This document shows, piece after piece, positions 1 through 8,400 of a stretch of DNA of 54,577 nt. The DNA is from Brachybacterium equifaecis. GTDB lineage: Bacteria > Actinomycetota > Actinomycetes > Actinomycetales > Dermabacteraceae. The notes beneath the pieces are model-generated. The model searched no databases, was not told the DNA's origin, and saw only the letters and a program-made list of their open reading frames with translations. Each line of letters starts with the position of its first letter. Positions within the stretch are counted from its first letter, which is position 1. A program made the translations under genes and the position numbers. The stretch spans positions 1 through 54,577 of the forward strand of contig NZ_JAKNCJ010000013.1 of NCBI RefSeq assembly GCF_023509525.1. The letters run 5' to 3'.

Positions 1-116
1 CGAGCATCGCGGAGGAGATCAACAACCGGCCCCGCCGCCGACTCGGCTTCCTCTCACCGAAAGAAGCCTTCACCCGCCTCCTCGCCGGCGAACCCCATGT
101 TGCTACGACGCCTTGA
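1..116 (+). CDS. IS30-like transposase, C-terminal end (partial)
   Basis: Reading from base 3, the frame gives 37 residues to a TGA at 114-116. It contains the segment EINNRPRRRLGF followed by SPKEAF, which matches the conserved end of IS30-family DDE transposases (the N-N-R-P-R-K-x-L-G-x-x-T-P pattern). The 5' part of the gene lies outside the window. The catalytic DDE residues are therefore not visible, and neither activity nor the outer IS end can be judged. The right terminal repeat of the element should lie soon after the stop, but I could not pin it down. Confidence 0.75.
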   Translation, partial: SIAEEINNRPRRRLGFLSPKEAFTRLLAGEPHVATTP

Positions 117-365
117 CGCCACCACCGGACCGACATTCGAAACCGACGCGCCCCGGCTGTGGATAAATCGGATTAGATGGCGCCAGCTTTTCCACGATTG
201 TGCAGAACTGCGCCTGTGGAGGATTTAACTAGACGCTTCTTCGCACAGTTCTCCACATCTTCCATATTTCGCTGACGCCTTGCGGGATGCTGAGGGCCGC
301 ACGAGCCGACGGGTGAGCAGGAGGTCGGGCAAGAAGAGCCGCCGCTCAGCCCCTCACCGCATTTC
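117..365. other. Intergenic region between IS30 remnant and SDR gene
   Basis: I see no gene here. The stretch is less GC-rich than its neighbours. TGTGGATAA at 158-166 is a perfect inverse match to the DnaA box TTATCCACA. An inverted repeat of 12 bases lies at 199-210 and 246-257 (TGTGCAGAACTG against CAGTTCTCCACA, 11 of 12 matching). It may contain the outer end of the IS30 element. Confidence 0.4.
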
Positions 366-1922
366 TCACCACGGGCTCGGCTTGTAGTCCTTCACGAAGC
401 AGCCGTACATGTCCTCGCCCGCTTCGCCGCGCACGATCGGGTCGTAGACCCGAGCCGCGCCGTCCACCAGGTCCAGGGGTGCATGCCAGCCCTCGGCCGC
501 GATCCGCAGTTTGTCCTGGTGGGGGCGCTCATCCGTGATCCACCCGGTATCCACGGCCGTCATGAGAATGCGGTCCGTCTCGAATGCCTCACCGGCAGCA
601 GTGCGCGTGAGCATGTTCAGCGCAGCCTTCGCCATATTCGTGTGGGGGTGCCCCGCGCCCTTGTACCGGCGCGAGAACTGGCCCTCCATCGCCGACACGT
701 TCACGATGTACGCCCGCCGCGCCCCGGCCTGCACAGCGGCGCGCATCGAGGCCCGCAGGCGGCTGATCAGCAGGAACGGCGCGGTCTCGTTGCACAGCTG
801 CACCTCGAGCATCTCGAGCGCCTCGACCTGGTCGACCGTCTGCGTCCAGGAGTTGCGGGTCTGCAGATCAGGAAGGAGCCCGCCGGCGTCGACGGCCGTC
901 CCCGCGAGGTGCTGCTCGAGGCTCGCACTGCCCGCCTGCAGCGACAGCGCCGTCATCTGGGCGGCCGACTGCGCCGTCATCTGCGCTGCCATCTGCGCCG
1001 TCGTCTGCGCCTCCTGCTGCGCGGCCAGCGCCGCCTCGGCCGACTCCCCCTCGTGATGGGGCACGGCGACCGACCCCAGCACCCCGGCGATCGCTGCGGG
1101 GTGAGCTTGGGAGATGCGGTCGAACGCCGTCATCTCCGGCAGCGGGATGCCCGTCGGCAGCGGCGCATCCTCCTGCTCCAGCAGCGCCGAGTACGAGCTC
1201 GGGGAGCGCCGCACGGTCTGCGCGGCATTGTTGATGAGGATGTCGAGCGGGCCTGCGGCGGCGACGTCGTCGGCCAGAGCGATCACCTGCGTGGGATCGC
1301 GCAGGTCGATGCCGACGATCTTCAGGCGGTGGATCCAGTCGGCCGCGTCCTCCATCTGCGCGAAGCGACGCACGGCGTCCTTCGGGAACCGCGTGGTGAT
1401 CGTGGTGTGGGCGCCGTCGCGCAGGAGCCGCAGCGCGATGTACATGCCGATCTTCGCGCGGCCTCCCGTGAGCAGCGCCCGCTTGCCGGTGAGATCGGTG
1501 CGCTGATCGCGCTTCGCGTGCGACATCGCGGCGCAGTCCGGGCACAGCCAGTGGTAGAACGCGTCGACCAGGGTGTAGTCGCGCTTGCAGATGTAGCAGC
1601 CGCGCGCCTTCTTCAGCTCCCCCGCGAATGCGCCCTTCGCGTTCGAGACCAGGGCGATCCCGCGGGTCTCGTCGTCGATCCGCATCGGCGATCCCGTCGC
1701 CGTCGCGGCGATCACGGCGCGATCCGCCTTGCGCTGCGCCCAGGTCTTCTCGCTGCGGCGACTGCGGGCGAGCTGGCGCTCGAAGGTGCGAGCGCCGCGC
1801 TTCAGCGCGACCAGGAGCTCATCCTCGTCGGCCAGCAGCGGGGCCGACCGCAGCACGCGCAGGGCGACGGCGACGTCGTCGGGAGTGGGCGGGAGGGTGT
1901 TCGCGGGGGTCTGCTCAGGCAC
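366..1922 (-). CDS. SDR-family protein with zinc ribbon and altered catalytic site
   Basis: The protein has 518 residues, about twice a classic short-chain dehydrogenase. Residues 109-130 hold a C-x2-C...C-x2-C knuckle (C109, C112, C127, C130). A Rossmann nucleotide site TGGRAKIG follows at 152-159 and an NNA motif is present, so NAD(P) binding is likely. The usual YxxxK active site reads TNMAK at 428-432, so the catalytic Tyr position is Thr while the Lys is kept. An Ala/Gln/Met/Thr-rich low-complexity run is inserted in the middle (bases about 949-1025). Start is GTG with TACACT six bases upstream, suggesting a leaderless transcript. The substrate is unknown. Confidence 0.85.
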   Translation of the reverse strand: MPEQTPANTLPPTPDDVAVALRVLRSAPLLADEDELLVALKRGARTFERQLARSRRSEKTWAQRKADRAVIAATATGSPMRIDDETRGIALVSNAKGAFAGELKKARGCYICKRDYTLVDAFYHWLCPDCAAMSHAKRDQRTDLTGKRALLTGGRAKIGMYIALRLLRDGAHTTITTRFPKDAVRRFAQMEDAADWIHRLKIVGIDLRDPTQVIALADDVAAAGPLDILINNAAQTVRRSPSSYSALLEQEDAPLPTGIPLPEMTAFDRISQAHPAAIAGVLGSVAVPHHEGESAEAALAAQQEAQTTAQMAAQMTAQSAAQMTALSLQAGSASLEQHLAGTAVDAGGLLPDLQTRNSWTQTVDQVEALEMLEVQLCNETAPFLLISRLRASMRAAVQAGARRAYIVNVSAMEGQFSRRYKGAGHPHTNMAKAALNMLTRTAAGEAFETDRILMTAVDTGWITDERPHQDKLRIAAEGWHAPLDLVDGAARVYDPIVRGEAGEDMYGCFVKDYKPSPW

Positions 1923-1928
1923 CTGGCG

Positions 1929-1934
1929 AGTGTA
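1929..1934 (-). promoter_or_regulatory. -10 element (TACACT), leaderless start of SDR gene
   Basis: TACACT on the minus strand lies exactly six bases before the GTG start at 1922, and no Shine-Dalgarno sequence is present. The same geometry recurs before several other genes in the window. Confidence 0.5.
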
Positions 1935-2071
1935 CGGGCAGTGCTCTTCGCCCAGTGCTCCCCACGCAGTGCTGAGAGGGCGGCGCGCCCTCCCCGGCCC
2001 TACGATCGATCCCGCCGTCCCGGCACCCCACCCGCCGCGCCGCGTGCGCGCCCCACCGAGTGGAGTCCCCG

Positions 2072-4066
2072 ATGATCGAGCTGATCGGACTGGGCATAGG
2101 GGCCGCGCTCCTCATCTGCGCGGCCGACGTCCCCGCGCCCCGCGCCCGGATCGCCGCCCCGCTGCTGCTGGTCCTGGCGGGGATCGCGCTGAGCTTCATC
2201 CCGTCGCTGCGCGGCTTCGAGCTGGAGCCGGAGCTGGTGCTCGAGGTGATCCTCCCGCCGCTCCTGTACGCGTCGGCTGTCGCCATGCCTGCGATGAGCT
2301 TCCGCCGCGAGCTGCCGCCGATCGGCGGCCTCGCGGTCGCGCTCGTGCTCATCAGCTCGCTCTCGCTGGGGCTGCTGTTCGCCTGGCTCGTGCCCGACCT
2401 CGGATTCGTCTGAGGCGCCGCGCTCGGCGCGATCATCTCGCCGACCGACGCGGTCGCCACCTCGATCATCAAGGGCCGCGGGGTCCCCGGGCGCGTCGTG
2501 ACCATCCTCGAAGGGGAGTCGCTGCTGAACGACGCCACCGCGCTCGTGGTCCTCGCGACAGCGATCGGCGCGACAGCCCACGGCTTCTCGGCGCTCGCGG
2601 CGACCGGCTCGTTCCTGTACTCCGTGGTCATCGCGATGCTGATCGGCGCCGTCGTCGGCATCGGGAACTTCTGGGTGCGCCGGCGCGTCGAGAGCCCGGT
2701 CGTCAACACGATCCTGTCGTTCACGCTGCCGTTCCTCGCCTCGGTCCCGGCGGAGCTGCTCGGCTCCTCGGGCCTGGTCGCGGCGGTCGTCGCGGGGCTC
2801 ATCACCGGCGTCCGCGGGCCGCGCGAGCTCCCCGCGGAGCACCGCCTGACCAGCGGCATCACCTGGCGCAGCATCCAGATGCTGCTGGAGGGCATCGTGT
2901 TCCTGACGATGGGCCTGCAGCTGCACGCGATCGTCGGCGAGCTGACGGGCGAGGGGGCGGCCGAGGGACCGGCCCTGCTCGGCGGCCTCGGCATCGCCGC
3001 GCTCGCCCTCGTGCTGGTGCTCCTGGCCCGCACGGCCTGGGTCGCGCCGATGCTGCGGGTGATGTCCCATCGCGCCCAGCGCCACGCCGTCCTCCAGCCC
3101 AGCATCACGGCGATGCAGGAGCGCCTGGAGCAGAGCCAGCAGCTCACCCAGCAGCACCTCGACGCATGGGAGCGGGTCGGTGCCGCGCTCGCCGGCATCG
3201 AGTCACCGACGCGGCAGCAGGTCGGATCGGCCTGGCGGCGCGTGCTCGAGGAGCAGGCCGACGGCGGCGACGAGCTCGCCGCCCGCCGCCTGGAGCTGAT
3301 GGACCGCACGCCTCAGGAGCAGTTCGGCACCGCGCTCACGGCTCCGGCGGAGCAGCGCGGACCCCGGCGCGGGAGGCAGCGCGGCGACCGGGGCCCCCGC
3401 GGCCGCCATCCCCGCCTGCGCCGCCACCGCCGCGAGCTCGCCCGTCGCCGGGCGCTGCGCGCACTCGGGCTCGGCGGCCGCGACGCCGGAGCCGCGTTCG
3501 CCCTCGACGCGCGGGCGATGCCGGATCCGGCACGGCTGGAGCGCTACGCGACGCGCCTGCGCCGGGCCAGCGCGGACATCGGCTACCTCGTGCGGCAGCC
3601 GCTCGGCGCACGGGACGGCGCGGTGCTGGTGTGGTCGGGCATGCGCGGAGCGATCACTGTCGCCGCCGCCCAGACCCTGCCGGAGGAGACCCCGCACCGG
3701 GCGCTCGTCATCTTCATCGCCTTCGCCGTCGCGACGCTGTCGCTCCTGCTCCAGGGCGGAACCATCGGCCTGCTCGTGAAGCGCCTCTACTCCCCCGAGC
3801 CGACGCAGGAGGAGGCCGACCGGGCCCGCGAGGAGCACTCGGCGATCATCGCGCTCATGGAGGCCGCGGGCGCCGAGGCCGAGCTCTCGCTGGACGAGGA
3901 CGCGAGCGCCAAGGAGCACCAGCTCACGACCCTCACCGCGCAGCGCGAGACCCTGCTGGATGCCCGCGATGACGGGCTGTTCGACGCCGACGCGCTGCAG
4001 CACGCGCTCGACGCGGTCGACGCGGAGGAGATCGCGCTCGCGATGCGCGGCGGGCCGACGGGCTGA
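2072..4066 (+). pseudogene. CPA1-type Na+/H+ antiporter, interrupted by an in-frame TGA
   Basis: The frame encodes a monovalent cation/proton antiporter of the NhaP/CPA1 class: repeated hydrophobic helices, the SPTDAVA motif just after the break, LEGESLLNDATALV, a second membrane block, and a charged cytoplasmic tail with a coiled-coil-like region. Codon 114 (2411-2413) is TGA between LVPDLGFV and GAALGAIISPTD, where the family normally has Trp, so one TGG to TGA change explains it. Both sides stay in the same frame with no indel. The ATG at 2072 has GGAG at 2062-2065. The intact product would be 664 residues. It may be a real null allele or a sequence error. Confidence 0.85.
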
Positions 4067-4077
4067 GGCAGCGGGGT

Positions 4078-5412
4078 TCAGCCCCGCCGCTCTCCTGTCA
4101 CCAGGCCCAGCAGGTGGTCCAGCACGCCCTCGCCGCTCGCTCGCAGTCCGTTGTGCTCGAACTCGCTGGTGATCCAGAGCCGCGGATCCCGCAGGTGCGA
4201 GGCAGTCTCGAGCGACAGCTCCCGCGGCACGTACGCATCGTCGTAGTACACCGCCGCGGCGACCGGGCAGGTCGCCTCGGCGAGCGCGGCGGGGTCATAC
4301 AGGGCCGGCCACTCGCGCGCGGCGAGCAGCTCCGCCGCCTCGGCCCAGGGCGCGAGCTGCGGATCCTCGGCGATGGCCTCGCGGTGCATGTGCTCGCCGG
4401 CGAGCAGCGTCGGATCCTCGCGGACCGCGTCCGGCATCGTGCGCTGCGCCGCCCAGCGGGTGGCGCCGCCGTCGGCCCAGCAGGACTCGTGCAGCACCGC
4501 GTAGATCGGGTTCCGGCCGGAGAACGGGAGGGCGCCCGCGAGATCGGCGCGGAAGGCGGGACTGCGGGGGTCGAGCTCGAGCAGGTGGTGGAGCTTCTCC
4601 TGGCCGCCCGAGGCGCCGAGCAGATGCCCGAGCCTGCGCAGCCGTTCCGTGCCGACGGGTGCGCCGTCGGCCGTCGAGAGATCACCCGAGCGCGCGAGAT
4701 CGACGAGGGCGCGCATGCGCTCCCGGTCGCCCGGGAAGCGCGACCAGTGCCGCTCGCTGCGCGCGATCATGCCGTCCCAGGTCAGGGCGTAGGCCTCGTC
4801 GATGCGGGGGCCGAGCACCGGCAGCCCGCCCGTGAACATCGCAGCCGCGACCGACCTGCTCGCGACGCTCAGATACCGCAAGGTCGTGAAGCCGCCGAAG
4901 GACTGGCCGAGCACGGTCCAGGTCTCTGCGCCGAGGGCCACGCGCAGCAGCTCGGCGTCGGCCACGATCGAGTCCGCGCGGAAGAGCGCAAGGTAGTCAG
5001 CCTGCTGAGCAGGGGTCGCCTCGCGGAGCGTGGATGCGCCCGGGATCGCGCCCTCCGGGAGAGCTGAGTCCAGGCCGACGGGCGTCGAGCGGCCGGTCCC
5101 GCGCTGATCGAGCATGATCACGCGGAAGTCGCGCAGGGCGCGCGCGAGCCACGGCGGCGAGGAGGGCCCGTCGGACCGGGGCGCCTCGAAGCCCGGGCCG
5201 CCCTGCAGATAGAGCAGGAACGGGCGGTCCTCGCCGCCCGGAGCGGCGAGCTCGCGGGCGAAGAGGGAGAGGTGCGGGGCCGACGGGCCGGCGGCAGCGC
5301 CATGGTCGAGCGGGACCTCGAGGACATGGTCCGTGATGCGCAGCCCGGGGGCGCTCCACGGCGTGCTCGAGAGCGTGCTGGAGGGGGCGGGGGCGGCGGC
5401 AGGGGAGGTCAT
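4078..5412 (-). CDS. Proline iminopeptidase-like alpha/beta hydrolase (S33 family)
   Basis: This 444-residue protein is a typical S33-type aminopeptidase. The oxyanion segment QGGPGFE is at 70-76, the segment MLDQRGTGRS at 100-109, and the nucleophile elbow GQSFGG puts the catalytic Ser at 171. The family removes N-terminal proline or similar residues from peptides. A C-terminal Asp and His (SEFEHNG) fit the rest of the triad. There is no signal peptide, so it is probably cytoplasmic. It converges with the antiporter frame, with an 11-base gap. The ATG follows TAGGCT by six bases and lacks a Shine-Dalgarno, so a leaderless message is likely. Confidence 0.88.
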   Translation of the reverse strand: MTSPAAAPAPSSTLSSTPWSAPGLRITDHVLEVPLDHGAAAGPSAPHLSLFARELAAPGGEDRPFLLYLQGGPGFEAPRSDGPSSPPWLARALRDFRVIMLDQRGTGRSTPVGLDSALPEGAIPGASTLREATPAQQADYLALFRADSIVADAELLRVALGAETWTVLGQSFGGFTTLRYLSVASRSVAAAMFTGGLPVLGPRIDEAYALTWDGMIARSERHWSRFPGDRERMRALVDLARSGDLSTADGAPVGTERLRRLGHLLGASGGQEKLHHLLELDPRSPAFRADLAGALPFSGRNPIYAVLHESCWADGGATRWAAQRTMPDAVREDPTLLAGEHMHREAIAEDPQLAPWAEAAELLAAREWPALYDPAALAEATCPVAAAVYYDDAYVPRELSLETASHLRDPRLWITSEFEHNGLRASGEGVLDHLLGLVTGERRG

Positions 5413-5418
5413 GCGGCC

Positions 5419-5424
5419 AGCCTA
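5419..5424 (-). promoter_or_regulatory. -10 element (TAGGCT), leaderless start of iminopeptidase
   Basis: TAGGCT on the minus strand is six bases upstream of the ATG at 5412. The same hexamer and spacing recur before the gene at 49392. Confidence 0.5.
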
Positions 5425-5492
5425 GCCGGGCTCCCGGAAGGGGCGGATTCCGTGGCCTTGACCACGCTCTGCACTCCCCGGGCTTCCGTATC

Positions 5493-5507
5493 ACCCTGGA
5501 TCAGGGT
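5493..5507. promoter_or_regulatory. Palindrome ACCCTG-GAT-CAGGGT before 5523 gene
   Basis: This is a perfect 6-3-6 inverted repeat lying 16 bases before the ATG at 5523, downstream of a TTGACC at 5458-5463. It could be an operator for the downstream gene. No regulator is encoded next to it. Confidence 0.3.
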
Positions 5508-5522
5508 CATAGTGGACAGGTC

Positions 5523-6137
5523 ATGCACTCTTCAGAAGACCTCGTCTGGTACGTCAGCTACGGCTCCAACATGAACGCGAGCCGGCTCGCGTGCTACCTC
5601 GAGGGCGGCAGGCCCCCCGGCGCGATGCGCGGATACACCGGCGCCCGCGATGCGACGCCGCCGCGCGCCGCGGCCCCCGTGATGCTCCCCGGGCGCCTGC
5701 ACTTCTCCGGCAGCTCGCGCGTGTGGGGCGGCGGGATCGCCTTCTACGACCATGAGGCCGACGGTCCTACCCCGGCTCGCGCGTTCCTCATCAGCGCGGA
5801 GCAGTTCGTGGACGTCGCCGAGCAGGAGATGCACAAGCCCGTGCGCGCCGACGATCCGCTCGAGGAGATCGTGCGCGAGGGCGTGCCCGGGGGTCGCTTC
5901 GAGGCCGGTCCCGGCCGCTACGAGACGCTGCTGAACGTCGGCGAGCGCGACGGGCTGCCGATGCTCACCTTCACGGCACCGGATTCGATCACCGAGATGG
6001 AGTCCACCGACCCGACCGAGCCCTACCTCGACATGCTCGCCGAGGGGCTCGCCCAGGGCCACGGCTGGGGCCGGGACCGCTGCGACGCCTACTTCGCAGC
6101 GCGCGGCGCGCACCTGGATCTGCCGGCCGCAGCCTGA
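5523..6137 (+). CDS. Gamma-glutamylcyclotransferase-fold protein
   Basis: The 204-residue protein opens with YVSYGSNM (10-17), the conserved substrate-loop signature (YGSN) of the gamma-glutamylcyclotransferase/AIG2-like fold. The central part has GGGIAFYD and the FLISAEQF stretch usual in bacterial members of about 200 residues. Such proteins cleave gamma-glutamyl amino acids or related amides to 5-oxoproline, but many bacterial members have no proven substrate. It stands alone between divergent and convergent neighbours. The family assignment is fairly firm; the substrate is not. Confidence 0.7.
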   Translation: MHSSEDLVWYVSYGSNMNASRLACYLEGGRPPGAMRGYTGARDATPPRAAAPVMLPGRLHFSGSSRVWGGGIAFYDHEADGPTPARAFLISAEQFVDVAEQEMHKPVRADDPLEEIVREGVPGGRFEAGPGRYETLLNVGERDGLPMLTFTAPDSITEMESTDPTEPYLDMLAEGLAQGHGWGRDRCDAYFAARGAHLDLPAAA

Positions 6138-6144
6138 GGCGGAG

Positions 6145-6324
6145 TCAGCGGCGGGCGGCGGTGCCTGCGTGCCGAGCGAGGCGTGCGCTCTGTGGGACCC
6201 GCGCGCGCAGCAGGCGCGTCAGCACGACGGCGCCGACGATCGCGCACGCGAGCACGATCACGGTCATGCCGGTCGAGAGCAGCAGGACGAGAAGCTCCTG
6301 CGGGGTGAGTCCGAGCATGTCCAT
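6145..6324 (-). CDS. Small single-span membrane protein
   Basis: This is a 59-residue protein with one hydrophobic helix (LLVLLLSTGMTVIVLACAIV) and then a basic tail rich in Arg, suggesting an inner-membrane protein with a cytoplasmic C-terminus. I chose the ATG at 6324 because GGAGGG lies seven bases upstream. A longer reading to 6522 would run through sequence without coding character. It converges on the 5523 gene with a 7-base gap. No family is recognised. Confidence 0.55.
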   Translation of the reverse strand: MDMLGLTPQELLVLLLSTGMTVIVLACAIVGAVVLTRLLRARVPQSARLARHAGTAARR

Positions 6325-6453
6325 CGTCGTCCCTCCATCGGGCGTGCGCTCAGCCCTGTGGCCTGCGCTCCTGGGAGGAAGGTAGCACCGCCCCCCATGG
6401 CGCAATGGTCCGATGCCACAGCTCCGCCGGCACCGGAACGCCCGCAGGCAGGC

Positions 6454-6513
6454 GGCGAGAGTCACGAGAGGACCCGAGCCGGGCTGCTCTCGAGTCCTCT
6501 CGTGACTCTCGCC
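6454..6513. terminator. Perfect 20-bp inverted repeat (hairpin)
   Basis: Arms 6454-6473 and 6494-6513 are exact reverse complements over 20 bases, and four more inner pairs form after one mismatch. The hairpin lies 31 bases beyond the stop of the Nudix gene, where a terminator would be expected, although no T-run follows on that strand. Confidence 0.5.
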
Positions 6514-6543
6514 GTGGGCCACCTCGCTCAGCGGCCGCCTTGC

Positions 6544-7062
6544 TCAGCGCCCCGGGCCCACCAGGGTCCCGAGCCAGGTCGGGCGGGAGCTGGGATCGGA
6601 CTGCAGCCATTCGCGCAGCCGCGCCGGGCGCACGTCGTACTGGTGCAGCTCATCGATCGGCAGCCAGGCGGTGCCGATCTGCTGCCCGTCGGGAACGGCG
6701 CCGAGACCGGGCTCCTGGCCCTCGGGGAGATCGCACCAGAACACGAGGTTCACCTGGTGGAACAGGTCGATCGGACGGCCCGAGCGCGCGGCGACGTCCG
6801 TGATCACCTCGAAAACGCAGGCGAGGCCGAACACCTCGATCTCGGCGCCGATCTCCTCGCGGCACTCGCGCTGGAGCGCGTCGATCTGCGCTTCCCCGTG
6901 CTCCTGGCCGCCGCCCGGGAGGTCGTGGACCTCCCCGGCGTAGCGGTTCATCAGGATCGCGCCCCCGCGCACGATCGCGGCCCGCACCCCGACGCGCGGG
7001 GTGCGGGAGATCGGCGTCAGGGCGTCGGACGCGGATGCGCCGGCCGAAGACGCGTCGCTCAC
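6544..7062 (-). CDS. Nudix hydrolase
   Basis: The 172-residue protein has a complete Nudix box: GGGQEHGE followed by the REC-REEIG segment (G-x5-E-x7-R-E-x2-E-E-x-G), which binds Mg2+ and hydrolyses a nucleoside diphosphate linked to another moiety. The actual substrate cannot be told. The start GTG shares four bases (GTGA) with the stop of the upstream acidic protein gene, so the two are probably translated together. A strong hairpin follows the gene. Confidence 0.85.
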   Translation of the reverse strand: MSDASSAGASASDALTPISRTPRVGVRAAIVRGGAILMNRYAGEVHDLPGGGQEHGEAQIDALQRECREEIGAEIEVFGLACVFEVITDVAARSGRPIDLFHQVNLVFWCDLPEGQEPGLGAVPDGQQIGTAWLPIDELHQYDVRPARLREWLQSDPSSRPTWLGTLVGPGR

Positions 7063-7457
7063 GGACGGCCCGCGAGGGGATCCTCACCGGGCGTCGTGGC
7101 CGAGTTGCCGTCGAGCTCGGCGGCGATCTCCGGCGACTCGAAGCCGGGGGCGCCCACGGTGTCGACGCCCTCGGCGTCGCCCGCCAGCTCGACGTTCTCG
7201 GCCGCGGAGTTCCCCTCGGCGACCATCTCGTCGCCCTCGCGGTTGCCCTGCTCGGCCGCGGTCAGGTCATCGGCGCCGACAGGATCGGGCGCGTCGGCCG
7301 CGTCGTAGGAGGCGTCCTGCGCGTCGCGCGCGCGATCGGCCTCGAGGATGTCATCGGCGCCCTCGACGCCGGTGCCGACGGGACCCTCGGCCCCGGGAGG
7401 GGTGTTCGCGCGGATCGCCTCGTCGCCGAAGGGGTTCTGACCGGTCTGCTCCGTCAT
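7059..7457 (-). CDS. Acidic low-complexity protein
   Basis: 132 residues very rich in Glu, Asp, Ala and Gly, with almost no Lys and no membrane segment, so it is probably intrinsically disordered. No family is recognised. It is the first gene of a two-gene unit with the Nudix hydrolase, with overlapping stop and start codons. The ATG at 7457 is preceded by a purine-rich AGGAGG-like sequence. Confidence 0.6.
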   Translation of the reverse strand: MTEQTGQNPFGDEAIRANTPPGAEGPVGTGVEGADDILEADRARDAQDASYDAADAPDPVGADDLTAAEQGNREGDEMVAEGNSAAENVELAGDAEGVDTVGAPGFESPEIAAELDGNSATTPGEDPLAGRP

Positions 7458-7520
7458 GGGGGCCTCCTGTGCATGTCGCTGCGCCGGTGCGCAGGTGGAG
7501 CACAGAGTGTAGGCCGCGCC

Positions 7521-7526
7521 TATGGT
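7521..7526 (+). promoter_or_regulatory. -10 element (TATGGT), leaderless start of DUF606 gene
   Basis: TATGGT lies six bases before the GTG at 7533 with no ribosome site between, the spacing seen at other leaderless starts here. Confidence 0.45.
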
Positions 7527-7532
7527 TGTTCG

Positions 7533-7725
7533 GTGAGCTCCCCTTCCCTCCCGCCTGCACCTGCGCCTTCCCCGCTCCCCCCGTCGGCCCCCGCCTGGGC
7601 CCTGCCCGCCGCGATGCTGGGCGGCGTCTGCGGCGCTGTGCAGTCGCGCATCAACGCGCGCCTCGCCCTCGGGCTGGGCGACGGGTTCACCGCCGCCGCC
7701 GTCTCCTTCGGCACCGGGCTGCTCA
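7533..7725 (+). pseudogene. DUF606/YdcZ-type DMT membrane protein, N-terminal fragment
   Basis: About 64 residues are readable: a Pro-rich head, then PAWALPAAMLGGVCGAV and QSRINARLALGLGDGFTAAA with SFGTGLL, which is the first part of a DUF606 (YdcZ) five-helix drug/metabolite transporter domain. The frame then runs into sequence that belongs to the opposite-strand SMR gene. The matching C-terminal part lies in the same orientation at about 14915-15228. The gene was evidently cut by the intervening element, with the left junction near 7725. Confidence 0.75.
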
Positions 7726-7730
7726 GTGGG

Positions 7731-8051
7731 TTAGTGGGCGGCGCCGAGTTCGACGAGGAGGACGCCACCGATGATCAGTGCGATGCCGAGCGCCATGACC
7801 CAGGTGAAGGGTTCTTTGAACAAGAACTTGCTGGCCACCGCGGTCAGAGCAACGCCCGAGGCGGCCCAGATTCCGTAGGCGACACCGATACCGAGGCCAA
7901 GGGCGAGGACTTGGGTGAGGAAGAAGAACGCTCCGAGGTAGCCCACGACGACGGCGATGTAGAACAGCTTCCGGCCGCCGGTCGCGAGGCGCAGGGAGAG
8001 CGCGGCGCCGACTTCGAGGACGATGGCGAGGATGAGGAAGAGCCAGACCAT
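7731..8051 (-). CDS. SMR family multidrug efflux protein, second of a pair
   Basis: The 106-residue protein has four hydrophobic helices, with the essential membrane Glu at position 13 (IVLEVGAALSL) and the GVAYGIWAASGVALTA segment typical of small multidrug resistance transporters. These export quaternary ammonium compounds or guanidinium-like cations in exchange for protons. Its ATG overlaps the upstream SMR stop (TGATG). Paired SMR genes such as ebrAB or ykkCD usually form heterodimers, and this arrangement fits. The gene ends about five bases from the left edge of the element. Confidence 0.88.
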   Translation of the reverse strand: MVWLFLILAIVLEVGAALSLRLATGGRKLFYIAVVVGYLGAFFFLTQVLALGLGIGVAYGIWAASGVALTAVASKFLFKEPFTWVMALGIALIIGGVLLVELGAAH

Positions 8052-8398
8052 CAGATGCTCGCCTCCTTCTTGCGCTGTGCCGCTTGTGATCCGAGCTCGA
8101 CGGTGAGGACACCGCCGATGATCAGCGCCAGGCCGAGGAGCATGACCCCGGTGAGGGGCTGTCCGAACAGGAGTGCGGCCAGCAGCGCGGTCAACGCCAC
8201 GCCCATCGCGCCCCAGATTCCGTAGGCGACCCCGAGGGCCATTCCTTCGCGCAGGACGAGCGCGAGAAGGGTGAACGCGCCGACGTAGCCGACGCCGACG
8301 AGGATGAACCAGGCCGGGTGGTCCTGCGCGGCTTGGAGGGAGAGGGAGCCGGCGACTTCGCCGATGATCGCGCCGGCAAGGAGAAGCCATTTCTTCAT
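8051..8398 (-). CDS. SMR family multidrug efflux protein, first of a pair
   Basis: 115 residues, four membrane helices, the conserved Glu at position 14 (AIIGEVAGSLSL), and GVAYGIWGAMGVALTA. The C-terminal tail (QAAQRKKEASI) is longer and more basic than in its partner, a size and charge asymmetry common in heterodimeric SMR pairs. It starts two bases after the TetR gene stop, so regulator and both pumps form one operon. Export of a toxic cation is inferred from the family. Confidence 0.88.
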   Translation of the reverse strand: MKKWLLLAGAIIGEVAGSLSLQAAQDHPAWFILVGVGYVGAFTLLALVLREGMALGVAYGIWGAMGVALTALLAALLFGQPLTGVMLLGLALIIGGVLTVELGSQAAQRKKEASI

Positions 8399-8400
8399 AG

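Noticed and set aside
158..166. Chromosomal or plasmid replication origin
   Set aside because: A single perfect DnaA box with weak neighbours and no dnaA, dnaN or rep gene is insufficient.
2411..2413. TGA in the antiporter as a selenocysteine codon
   Set aside because: The family has Trp there, no Cys-based chemistry is known for it, and I saw no selenocysteine insertion structure after the codon.
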